Part shown: one piece after another, positions 39,977-47,600 of the stretch
Position numbering within the stretch: the stretch's first letter is position 1
Layout: each line of letters starts with the position of its first letter
Assembly: GCA_044508675.1 (NCBI GenBank)
Contig: JBIQHF010000022.1
Location: 1-49,525 of the forward strand
Reading direction: 5' to 3'
DNA length: 49,525 bases
Source: Raineyella sp044508675
Lineage (GTDB): Bacteria; Actinomycetota; Actinomycetes; Propionibacteriales; Propionibacteriaceae
Translations under genes and position numbers: made by a program
The notes under the pieces: generated by a model
The model's input: the letters and a program-made list of their open reading frames with translations, nothing else
The model's database searches: none
Told to the model about the DNA's origin: nothing

Positions 39977-41380
39977 TCAGGGCCGACCCTCGGGGTCAGG
40001 GCCGGCTGTCGGCCGGTCCTGGTCCCCGGGGGCCTGCTGGTCGCCCGGGGACCTGGTCGTGTCGGGCTGTTCGGGAGCGGTGACGTCGGGCCGCTCGGGC
40101 CGCTCGGGCGGCTCGGGCCGCTCGGGAGCAGCGGCCCCGCCGACCGGTGGCCGGTAATCGGCTGGTGGGCTGTATTCGGCGGGCGGGTAGGAGGTCGCCC
40201 CGACCCCTGCCATCGCCGGCTGCACCGTCGCTGGCGCGGCACTGTATTGCGGTCGCAGCCCGAGGATGACCAGGCCGACCCCTACCCAGAGCGCGACCAG
40301 TCCGACGATCCAGCCGATGAACGGGATGGCCGCAACCGCCGCGAGGATGGCGGCGCCGATGGCCATGATCGCCACCGGGTGCCGTACGCCACCGCGGACG
40401 ATCTCCCGGCCGATGACGTACGCCGCCAGCGGTGCACCCACCAGGGCCAGCACCCCGTACGCCAGCCACAACAACACTCCCAGCGGGATGCCGACGACCG
40501 AGACGAAGGCGAGGACGATGATCGGCGGCCCGACCACGCCGACGAGCAGGCCGATCAGGCCGGCCTTGACCAGGTCGTTGCGCGGGATCGCGGTGCTGGT
40601 CTGCACGAAGCGCGGCAGGATCAGTGCCAGCACGACCGAGAGCAGCACGAAGCCTGCGATCCACACGGCCGTCCAGAGGATTCGCTGCCCCAGGGTCGGT
40701 CCCTGCCAGACCTGCTGGGGCGGGGGATCGGTACGGGTGACGTCGCCGGCGACGGTGCCGTCGGCGATCGTGGCGTCGTTCTGGCTGGTGTAGTGCAGGT
40801 TGCCGGCGATGTTCGCGCCGGGGGCGACGGTGAGACGGGTGGCGTCCCCGTCGACGTCGCGGCCGACCGAACCGTCGATCCGGACCACCGACCCGGCGAG
40901 GCGTACGTCGCGGGCGATCTCGCCGGCCAGGGAGACCGAGTTGCCGCCGACGGTCGTGTCGCGGCCGATGGTGCTGTCGGCGGCGAGCCGGACGGCGTTG
41001 CCGGCGAGGGTGGCCGATCCGTCGGTGGTGCCGGTGAGGCTGACCGTGTTGCCCGCCGCGCGTACGTCGCCGGCGACCCGGCCGCCGACCGTGACGGCGC
41101 TGCCGGCACACAGCACGTCGCCCTCGACGGTTCCACTGATGTTCACCGTGTTGGCGACGCAGTACAGGTCGCCCTGGATGGTGCCCTCGACGGTGACGAC
41201 ATTGCCGCTCAGGTAGGCCGAGCCGTCGACGACCTGGCCAGCTGCGACGGTGGGACGATCGGAGGCGTCCACAAGGCCGGCCGCGAGGGCCGGCAGGGAG
41301 ATTCCGGCGGCCAGGGCCAAACCGACGATGATCGCGAACAGGGTCCTGGGAATGGTCGTGGTCTTGGGCAGGAGCTTCAT
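39977..41380 (-). CDS. Secreted bactofilin-like polymer-forming protein with membrane helices
   Basis: The 467-aa protein has a signal peptide (TLFAIIVGLALAAGISLPALA, cut after about residue 33). A right-handed beta-helix region (about 50-210) follows, made of repeated short strands (NVVTVEGTIQGDLYCVAN, TVNISGTVEGDVLCAG, NTVSLTGTTDGSATLAG), as in bactofilins. Then come about five hydrophobic helices (235-375) and a Pro/Glu-rich tail with PERP repeats. Bactofilins polymerise into filaments; exported versions with a membrane half are common but little studied. Two Cys in the helix region (C74, C91 area) could pair. The 3' end is 2 nt from the convergent repair gene. Confidence 0.8.
   Translation of the reverse strand: MKLLPKTTTIPRTLFAIIVGLALAAGISLPALAAGLVDASDRPTVAAGQVVDGSAYLSGNVVTVEGTIQGDLYCVANTVNISGTVEGDVLCAGSAVTVGGRVAGDVRAAGNTVSLTGTTDGSATLAGNAVRLAADSTIGRDTTVGGNSVSLAGEIARDVRLAGSVVRIDGSVGRDVDGDATRLTVAPGANIAGNLHYTSQNDATIADGTVAGDVTRTDPPPQQVWQGPTLGQRILWTAVWIAGFVLLSVVLALILPRFVQTSTAIPRNDLVKAGLIGLLVGVVGPPIIVLAFVSVVGIPLGVLLWLAYGVLALVGAPLAAYVIGREIVRGGVRHPVAIMAIGAAILAAVAAIPFIGWIVGLVALWVGVGLVILGLRPQYSAAPATVQPAMAGVGATSYPPAEYSPPADYRPPVGGAAAPERPEPPERPERPDVTAPEQPDTTRSPGDQQAPGDQDRPTAGPDPEGRP
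40091..40126. repeat. Four tandem 9-bp units inside the bactofilin-like gene
   Basis: CCGCTCGGG is repeated four times head to tail (third copy CGGCTCGGG). On the coding strand it specifies the PERPEPPERPERP stretch of the cytoplasmic or wall-facing tail. A slippage-prone, in-frame repeat. Confidence 0.9.
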
Positions 41381-41535
41381 GGAGACCTCCGCCCGGCCGG
41401 GCGTCCCGGTCCGGGGATTGGGGAGCCAGGATACGTACGTGGACTGGTGCCAAGACTATCCGCGGGACCGGAGCGACGTAAGGGGCTGCGGGGGTCATCC
41501 CGGTCACTGTCTGACCGATCGGGTTGACTGGGCGC

Positions 41536-43686
41536 ATGACGCTGCGTGACGAGGCCCGGATGATCCTGCGCGACCTCACCGGGGTGCCGGATGCGGACTT
41601 CCGCGACGGCCAGTTCGAAGCGGTCGAGGCGCTGGTCGCCCATCGCCGCCGTGCCCTGGTCGTCCAGCGCACCGGCTGGGGCAAGTCCGCGGTCTACTTC
41701 GTGTCCTGCCTGCTCCGCCGCCGGCAGGGCGCCGGCGCCACGGTCATCGTGTCGCCGCTGCTGGCACTGATGCGCGACCAGTTGGCGGCCGCGCAGCGGG
41801 CCGGGATCCGCGCCGCCGCGATCAACTCGGCCAACGCAACCGAGTGGGACGAGACGATCGAGGCGGTCCGCGCCGGCGACGTCGACCTGCTGCTGATCTC
41901 CCCCGAACGCCTCACCAACCCCAGGTTCCGCGAGCACGTGCTGCCCACCCTGGTCGCCGACATGGGCCTGCTCGTCGTCGACGAGGCGCACTGCATCTCC
42001 GACTGGGGCCACGACTTCCGGCCCGACTACCGGCGGATCCGCGACCTGATCGCCCAGCTGCCCGACGGGGTGCCGATCCTGGCGACCACCGCGACCGCGA
42101 ACAGCCGGGTGATCACCGACGTGGCCGAGCAGCTGGGCGTACGCCTCCAGGGCGCGCCGGACGACCACGAGGACGTGTTCGTGGTCCGCGGGCCGCTGGC
42201 CCGCGACTCGCTGCGGCTGGGCGTGCTGCGCCTGCCGACCGCCCGGCACCGGCTCGGCTGGCTGCTGGCCCACTTGGCCGACCTCCCCGGCAGCGGCATC
42301 ATCTACTGCCTGACCATCTCGGCTGCCGAGGACACCGCCCGGCTCCTCGCCGCCCACGGCCACCGGGTGCAGGCCTACACCGGGCGTACGGATCCGGCCG
42401 ACCGCGAGGCCGCCGAGCAGGCCCTGAAGGACAACGCGGTGAAGGCGCTGGTCGCGACCAGCGCGCTGGGGATGGGCTTCGACAAGCCGGACCTGGGCTT
42501 CGTGGTGCACCTGGGCGCCCCGTCCTCCCCGGTCGCCTACTACCAGCAGGTCGGCCGCGCCGGCCGCGCGGTGGAGTCCGCCGACGTGCTGCTGCTGCCG
42601 GGACCTGAGGATCCCGACATCTGGCAGTACTTCGCCTCGGCGTCGATGCCGAGCCAGTCCCGGGCGAGTGCCGTGCTCGCGGCGCTGGACGACGCAGACC
42701 GGCCGCTGTCGGTGGCCGCCCTGGAGGCCCGGGTCGACATCCGTCGCACGCCCCTGGAGCTGCTGCTGAAGGTGCTCGCCGTCGACGGGTCCGCCGAGAA
42801 GGTCCAACAGGGCTGGCGGACCACCGGGGTGCCGTGGACGTACGACGCCGAGCGGTACGGCCGGATCGCGGCGGCCCGGACCGCCGAGCAGCAGGCGATG
42901 ATCGCGTACGAGGAGGGCCGGGTCTGCCGGATGGAGTTCCTGACCGACCAGCTCGACGACCCGCAGGCCCGGGCGTGCGGGCGCTGCGACGTGTGCCGGC
43001 GTGCGGCCGGGGAGCCACCCTGGTATCCGACCGACGTGCCGGAGGAGGCCCTCGGGCAGGCCGGCGTCCAGCTCGCCCACGTCGGGGTGCCGGTCGAGCC
43101 GCGCCGCCAGTGGCCCTCCGGCATGGACCGGCTCGGCATCGGGGTGAAGGGTCGGATCCCGGCCGATGAGCAGGTTGCCGAGGGGCGCGCCATTGCCAGG
43201 CTGACCGACCTGGGGCACGGGCGGACGCTGCGGGACCTGTTCACGCCGGACACCGAGGGGTGCCCGGTCGACCGCCCGCTGCCGCCGGCCCTGGCCAAGG
43301 CCTGCGTCCAGGTGCTGGCGAAGTGGGACTGGGAGGTCCGCCCGGTCGCGGTGATCGGGGTCGGGTCGGTCGGACGTCCCGAATTGGTCGCCTCGACCGC
43401 GTCGGGCCTGGCCCGGTTGGGCCGGATGGACGACCTGGGGCTACTGCCGCTCCGGACCGGTGCCGGGGCGACGACCACCGGCAACAGCGCGTTCCGGCTG
43501 GCCTCGGTGTGGGACCGCTGGGAGGTGCCGCCCGATCTCGCCGCCCGGCTCGCGGGACTCACCGGCCCGGTGCTGCTGGTCGATGACTTGGTCGACTCGC
43601 GTTGGACCATGGCGGTGGCGGGGCGGCTGCTGAGAAAGGCCGGCGCGCCGGCGGTGCTGCCGTTGGCCCTGGGGATCGCCGGCTGA
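41536..43686 (+). CDS. RecQ-like DNA helicase with C-terminal phosphoribosyltransferase-like domain
   Basis: Residues 1 to about 340 are the two RecA-like lobes of a RecQ-family helicase: Walker A variant RTGWGKS (R45-S51), SPLLALMRDQ, D149-EAH with CISDWGHDFRPDY, ATTATA, and the motif VI region YYQQVGRAGRA. A zinc region follows (RMEFLTDQL...CGRCDVC). Residues about 540-716 form a PRTase-like fold ending in the PRPP-loop sequence LLVDDLVDSRWT (about 680-690), similar to ComFC. Walker A has W in place of the usual S/T-G (TGxGKS). The helicase may unwind recombination or replication intermediates; the role of the PRT part is unknown. The ATG at 41536 is used; a GTG-like start at 41524 is in frame. 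Confidence 0.88.
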   Translation: MTLRDEARMILRDLTGVPDADFRDGQFEAVEALVAHRRRALVVQRTGWGKSAVYFVSCLLRRRQGAGATVIVSPLLALMRDQLAAAQRAGIRAAAINSANATEWDETIEAVRAGDVDLLLISPERLTNPRFREHVLPTLVADMGLLVVDEAHCISDWGHDFRPDYRRIRDLIAQLPDGVPILATTATANSRVITDVAEQLGVRLQGAPDDHEDVFVVRGPLARDSLRLGVLRLPTARHRLGWLLAHLADLPGSGIIYCLTISAAEDTARLLAAHGHRVQAYTGRTDPADREAAEQALKDNAVKALVATSALGMGFDKPDLGFVVHLGAPSSPVAYYQQVGRAGRAVESADVLLLPGPEDPDIWQYFASASMPSQSRASAVLAALDDADRPLSVAALEARVDIRRTPLELLLKVLAVDGSAEKVQQGWRTTGVPWTYDAERYGRIAAARTAEQQAMIAYEEGRVCRMEFLTDQLDDPQARACGRCDVCRRAAGEPPWYPTDVPEEALGQAGVQLAHVGVPVEPRRQWPSGMDRLGIGVKGRIPADEQVAEGRAIARLTDLGHGRTLRDLFTPDTEGCPVDRPLPPALAKACVQVLAKWDWEVRPVAVIGVGSVGRPELVASTASGLARLGRMDDLGLLPLRTGAGATTTGNSAFRLASVWDRWEVPPDLAARLAGLTGPVLLVDDLVDSRWTMAVAGRLLRKAGAPAVLPLALGIAG

Positions 43687-43722
43687 GCGCGGCCGTGGTC
43701 GCTCGGGGTGATGGTGGGGTCG

Positions 43723-45411
43723 TCAGCGGATGGTGACCGGCAGCGTCTGGGTGTAGGCGTCGATCTCGCTGGTCCGTACGTGCACCGCGAGCGACCACTT
43801 GCCGGTCACCGGGACCGACCTCGGGTCGGTGACGTAGATGCCGGGGCCGGCCGGGCGCAGCGGTACCGCCAGCGGTCCGATGTCCCGGCCGGTGTGGGTC
43901 AGGTCGGCGGTCATCTCCGGGACCGCGAGCCGGGCCCCCTGCTCGTCGTACACGTCGACGCGGACGCTCACCCGTCGCTCGCCCGCCGGGACCACCCGGA
44001 CCTCGACCTGGGCCGGGCCGGCGACCACGATCGCCTCGGTCTCGGGGCGGTAGTCGTTCTTCGCCGGCGTGGTGCCGACCAGGATGGCGGTGACACCGAG
44101 CACGGCAGCGGCGATCACCACCTCGGCCAGCACGGACACCCGCAGGCCGCGCAGCTCGGCCGCATCGGTGAGTTCGGCCGTGTCGCTCGGCCCGGTCGGG
44201 TCCTGCGGGCCGGCGTGGTGCTGCACCCACTCCCGGGACTCGGCCCCCAGGAACACGATGACCGCGACCAGGCTCAGCTTGGCCAGCAGCAGACGTCCGT
44301 ACGGCGTGGCCGGCAGGGCATTGATCGAACCGACCTGGAGGATCGCCTGGAACGAGCCGGTCACGACGAGCACCGCCACCGCGGTCAGGGCGATCCGGGA
44401 GAACCGCGGCACCGTCACCCTCAGCTCCGCGAGGCGTGGGCCGGCGGCCATCGCCACGGTCAGCAGGACCAGCCCGCCGATCCAGGTCGACATCGCCACC
44501 AGGTGCAGCCAGTCCGCGAGCGTGGTCAGCAGCCGCAGGTCCCCGGCCCCGGCATGGCCGGCCAGGGACTGGGTCAGCAGCACCCCGGCGCCGAGCATCG
44601 CGGCCGGCACCAGCGTCGCGCGCCCCGGTCCGTGTCGTTGTGCGACGACCAGCACCCCGGCCGCGCCCAGCAGCAGCGCAAGCCGGGCCAGCAGTGCCTG
44701 GCCGTACGGGGTGGTCGCCACGTCGGCGAGCAGGGTCCCGGACAGGGCGCGGCTGAGCGGGAACCCGGTCACGTACGGCCCCTGGGCCAGGAAGCCGACC
44801 ACCGTGCCCAGCACGGTCGCGCCCCAGCCGGACCACAGCAGCCGGCGCACGAGCGGCCGCTGCCAACCGGCCTGCCAGCACAGTGCCAGGAACGCGGCGC
44901 CACCGATCAGCAGCACCAGCCCGGCGAACGTCAGGAAGCGGCTCACCGCCAGGGTGCCGATCCCGGCCGGTCCCGAGGTGCCGACGGCCTGGGCGACGGT
45001 GGCACTCGCGGAGCCGATCGAGAAGGTGTAGGCCCCGTTGAGGGGGTGGGAATCGGCCGACACCACGCGCCAGTCCACCAGGTAGGTGCCCGGTCCGAGG
45101 TCGGGCTGCAGCCCCACTGCCACCACTGTTCCATCGGCCGCCGGCCGCCGGATCTCGCCGGTGTCGACCCGCTGCCCGGACGGGTCGAGTACCCGGATCG
45201 CGTCGGTCAGGGCCGAGACCGGCCCGTCGAAGGTCAGGGTGACCTCCGTCGGGGCGGCTTCCAGGACGGCACCGTCGGCCGGGCTGCCTTCCGAGAACGT
45301 GGCGTGCGCGTGGGCGGGCACGGCCGCGACCGTCAGGGCCAGGAGCGCGGACGCCAGTAGGAGCAGCGCGCGGACGGCCCAGGGCAGTCGGGCTGGCAGG
45401 TCACTGGTCAT
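43723..45411 (-). CDS. copCD: Copper resistance protein, CopC-CopD fusion
   Basis: The 562-aa protein has a signal peptide ending VPAHA, giving a mature N-terminal His (H36-ATFSEGSPADG). A CopC beta-barrel domain follows (to about 130), with SADSHPLNGAYTFSIG carrying the second copper-site residues. Then comes a CopD membrane domain with about eight helices (LAGHAGAGDLRLLTTLADWLHLVAMSTWIGGL is typical), and an external C-terminal beta-rich domain (about 460-562, YtkA-like). CopC binds Cu(II) outside the cell and CopD is thought to move copper inward. The ATG at 45411 is chosen at the signal peptide. It is divergent from ycnI across a repeat-bearing region. Confidence 0.9.
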   Translation of the reverse strand: MTSDLPARLPWAVRALLLLASALLALTVAAVPAHAHATFSEGSPADGAVLEAAPTEVTLTFDGPVSALTDAIRVLDPSGQRVDTGEIRRPAADGTVVAVGLQPDLGPGTYLVDWRVVSADSHPLNGAYTFSIGSASATVAQAVGTSGPAGIGTLAVSRFLTFAGLVLLIGGAAFLALCWQAGWQRPLVRRLLWSGWGATVLGTVVGFLAQGPYVTGFPLSRALSGTLLADVATTPYGQALLARLALLLGAAGVLVVAQRHGPGRATLVPAAMLGAGVLLTQSLAGHAGAGDLRLLTTLADWLHLVAMSTWIGGLVLLTVAMAAGPRLAELRVTVPRFSRIALTAVAVLVVTGSFQAILQVGSINALPATPYGRLLLAKLSLVAVIVFLGAESREWVQHHAGPQDPTGPSDTAELTDAAELRGLRVSVLAEVVIAAAVLGVTAILVGTTPAKNDYRPETEAIVVAGPAQVEVRVVPAGERRVSVRVDVYDEQGARLAVPEMTADLTHTGRDIGPLAVPLRPAGPGIYVTDPRSVPVTGKWSLAVHVRTSEIDAYTQTLPVTIR

Positions 45412-45488
45412 GTCGGTTGGTCGCTTCCAGTGGTCGGAAAGTTCCCGGACGGCCGGGGACTTGCGGGGCGGGTGCAGCGACTCAATTA

Positions 45489-45524
45489 TTGACATTGTTG
45501 ACCGACTTGACATTATTGACCGAC
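45489..45524. repeat. Four TTGAC units with 9-bp period between copCD and ycnI
   Basis: Two adjacent 18-bp direct repeats, TTGACATTGTTGACCGAC (45489-45506) and TTGACATTATTGACCGAC (45507-45524), differ at one base. Each holds two TTGAC units, so TTGAC recurs at 45489, 45498, 45507 and 45516. The patch is AT-rich in a GC-rich genome. TTGACA (45489-45494) with CATTAT (45511-45516) at 16-nt spacing could be the ycnI promoter; the array may also be an operator for a shared copper regulator. Confidence 0.7.
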
Positions 45525-45577
45525 CGCATCGGCAGGGCGTCCTGTGGATGCCCTGCCGGATCATCCGTGGAGACATC

Positions 45578-46309
45578 ATGCGTACCTCGACCCGTCTCGG
45601 GACCGCCACTGCGGCCGTCCTGCTGCTGCTCAGTGGGTTTGCCACTCCTGCCCTGGCCCACGTCAGTGTGAACCCGTCCACCGCCAGTCAGGGCGGCTTC
45701 TCCGCACTGACCTTCCGGGTGCCGAACGAGGACGCCGCCGCCTCGACGACCACTGTGCAGGTCGTCTTCCCCGAGGACGCGCCGGTGGCGTCCGTGTCGG
45801 TCAAACCGGTGCCCGGCTGGTCGTACGCCGTCCACCGCCGAACCCTCGACACGCCGATCGACAACCATGGGGAGGCGATCAGCGAGGTGGTCTCCGACAT
45901 CGAGTGGACCGCGGCATCCGAGGAGAACGCCGTCCAGCCGGGCGAGTACCAGGATTTCGCGGTGTCGGTGGGGCCCCTGCCGGAGACGGAAACGATGACC
46001 TTCAAGGCACTGCAGACCTATTCCGACGGCGAGGTCGTACGCTGGATCGAGACCAGCGAGCCCGGCCAGGCCGAGCCCGCGAAGCCGGCCCCGATCCTGC
46101 AACTGACCCCTGCCGAGGGTGGCCACGGACACGGGGATGCCGCCACTTCGGGGACCGCCGCCGACACGACCGGGGTCGATCAGGCGACCCAGGCTCTGCC
46201 CGCCACCGACACGCGGGCGAACGCCGCGCTGGCCGTGGCCGTGGCCGCGCTGGTGATCGGAGTCGCGGGAGGCGCGGCGGGGGTGGCTGCGCTGCGGCGA
46301 CGGTCGTGA
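45578..46309 (+). CDS. ycnI: YcnI family copper-binding protein
   Basis: The 243-aa exported protein has a signal peptide (1-27, ending TPALA) that leaves H28 as the mature N-terminus (HVSVNPSTASQGG). YcnI-domain proteins (DUF1775) bind Cu(II) there in a histidine brace with a nearby Trp. The domain runs to about 150 (FRVPNEDAAASTTTVQVVFP, VKPVPGWSYAV, VSDIEWTA). A linker with GHGHGD and a C-terminal membrane helix followed by RRRS anchor it outside. GGAG precedes the ATG at 45578. The divergent CopC-CopD gene completes a copper acquisition or handling pair, separate from the copZ-copA efflux operon. Confidence 0.92.
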   Translation: MRTSTRLGTATAAVLLLLSGFATPALAHVSVNPSTASQGGFSALTFRVPNEDAAASTTTVQVVFPEDAPVASVSVKPVPGWSYAVHRRTLDTPIDNHGEAISEVVSDIEWTAASEENAVQPGEYQDFAVSVGPLPETETMTFKALQTYSDGEVVRWIETSEPGQAEPAKPAPILQLTPAEGGHGHGDAATSGTAADTTGVDQATQALPATDTRANAALAVAVAALVIGVAGGAAGVAALRRRS

Positions 46310-46324
46310 GGCCACGACGACCTG

Positions 46325-46444
46325 TCAGCCCTGCCCGACCCGGACCGGTCGGCGGACGTCTGCGTTCGGCTCGTCCTGCCACCGATCGATGAGGTCCAGG
46401 CGGGCCGCCGTCGCCAGCTCGGTCAGGTCGTACGACTCGTCCAT
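46325..46444 (-). CDS. Small peptide gene, 39 aa, unknown
   Basis: A 39-residue frame begins MDESYDLTELATAARLDLID and ends RPVRVGQG. A near-ideal ribosome-binding site (GGGAGGAA) lies 3 nt upstream of the ATG at 46444, which is the main reason to believe it. The peptide is acidic in the first half and basic in the second, without Cys or a hydrophobic helix. It lies 100 nt downstream of the glycosyltransferase gene on the same strand, after a hairpin, and 15 nt from the convergent ycnI. I do not recognise it; a peptide precursor or a small regulatory protein are both possible. Confidence 0.5.
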   Translation of the reverse strand: MDESYDLTELATAARLDLIDRWQDEPNADVRRPVRVGQG

Positions 46445-46461
46445 GATTCCTCCCGGGGGCG

Positions 46462-46531
46462 GGCAGCCGGGGAGGGCTGCCAGACTCCGACGCTAGGGGG
46501 CCGGTGGACGAGCGACCAGCCCCAGCTGGGG
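46462..46531 (-). terminator. Hairpin pair downstream of the glycosyltransferase gene
   Basis: Two strong stems lie in the 100-nt gap. The perfect 12-bp palindrome CCCCAGCTGGGG is at 46520-46531, 13 nt after the glycosyltransferase stop. The other is a 7-bp stem GGCAGCC (46462-46468) / GGCTGCC (46475-46481) with a 6-nt loop. Neither has a U-tract, as is usual in GC-rich actinobacteria. They probably separate transcription of the glycosyltransferase from the small peptide gene. Confidence 0.45.
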
Positions 46532-46544
46532 GAGGAAGAGCCGG

Positions 46545-47480
46545 TCAGAAGTCGGTGGCGACCTGGAGCGGGTGGCGGTAGCCCGAGACGGTGGCGCCCT
46601 CGACCGACAACGCGACCAGTTTGCGGGCGACGGGGGCCGGTGCTGCACCGAGGATCCTGTCGACACCTCGGGCCAGGCGCATCAGCGGCGCGTTCTGCAG
46701 GCGCGCCACGGTGCCCACCGCCAGGTTCCAGGGGGAGGCGGTGGTCGGCTCGGCCGGCGGCAGGTGGCCGGTGCCATGCTTGGCCTCGAAGGTGCGCCGG
46801 GCCGCGCCGGAGTGGAAGGCCCGCTTGGCACGGATCTCGACCGACTGGGCGGCGGCATGGTGCAGGGTCTCCAGCTCCGGGGCCAGCACGATCGGGACTC
46901 CTGCCTGGTGGAGCCGGAACCCCCAGTCGACGTCCTCCCACCCGTACGCTCGGTAGGCCGGGTCGTACGGTCCGACCAGGTCGTACGTGCCGCGGGTGAC
47001 GGAGACGTTGCCGCCCCAGTAGCGCCAGGTGTCCTCCGGGGCCACGCGGTACGCGTCGTCCCGGAACTTTTCGTCCATCGGGCGGCCATAGGCACGTGCG
47101 TACGGGGAATTGGGGAAGGAGTTCAGGCACAGCCCGACGACCCCGACCGGGGAGCCACCGTGCCGGTCCTTGAGCCGGGTCACGTAGTGCGGTCCGGGTT
47201 CGAGGTCGTCGTCGCAGCGGACCAGGATGCGGCCGGTCGCGGACTCGAAGCCGGCGTTGAGCGCGGCCGCCCGCCCTCGGTTCTCCGGGAAGACGATCGT
47301 CCGCACCGGCAGGTGCCCGTAGCCGGCCAGGACCTGCCCGGAGCCGTCGATGTCGCCGTCGAGCACGATGACGGCCTCCCACGAGGAATCCGCCTGTCCC
47401 TCCAGTGCCCGCAGGAGGACCGGCAACCGGTCGGCTCCGCCTCGTGAGGGCACGACGATGGAGACATCTGGGGTGCTCAT
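46545..47480 (-). CDS. Family 2 glycosyltransferase
   Basis: The 311-aa protein has a GT-A fold: SIVVPSRGGADRLPVLLRAL at the N-terminus, VIVLDGDIDGS, ENRGRAAALNAGFESATG and the metal site RCDDDLEPG. The GT2 C-terminal block NVSVTRGTYDLVGPYDPAYRAYGWEDVDWGFRLHQAG follows (ED motif for the acceptor base). A helical tail (about 215-311) has no membrane segment. It resembles GTs of wall or capsule glycan assembly; donor and acceptor are unknown. The ATG at 47480 has a GGAAGG-type ribosome-binding site 5 nt upstream. It stands apart from the glf-linked GT and has no obvious partner. Confidence 0.85.
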   Translation of the reverse strand: MSTPDVSIVVPSRGGADRLPVLLRALEGQADSSWEAVIVLDGDIDGSGQVLAGYGHLPVRTIVFPENRGRAAALNAGFESATGRILVRCDDDLEPGPHYVTRLKDRHGGSPVGVVGLCLNSFPNSPYARAYGRPMDEKFRDDAYRVAPEDTWRYWGGNVSVTRGTYDLVGPYDPAYRAYGWEDVDWGFRLHQAGVPIVLAPELETLHHAAAQSVEIRAKRAFHSGAARRTFEAKHGTGHLPPAEPTTASPWNLAVGTVARLQNAPLMRLARGVDRILGAAPAPVARKLVALSVEGATVSGYRHPLQVATDF

Positions 47481-47600
47481 GGCTTCCTTCCCTCCGCGAC
47501 GGCTCCGCGCCCGACCGGGAGCGGGCAGCCGTTCCGATCCGGTGCTCTCCGAGTCGCATCGGGTAGCCATGCTATCGCCCTCCAGCAGGTTCTCGCGGCA

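Noticed and set aside
45417..45671. 84-codon plus-strand frame across the copCD/ycnI intergenic region
   Set aside because: It overlaps the ycnI start in another frame and has no ribosome-binding site; the ycnI signal peptide is unambiguous.
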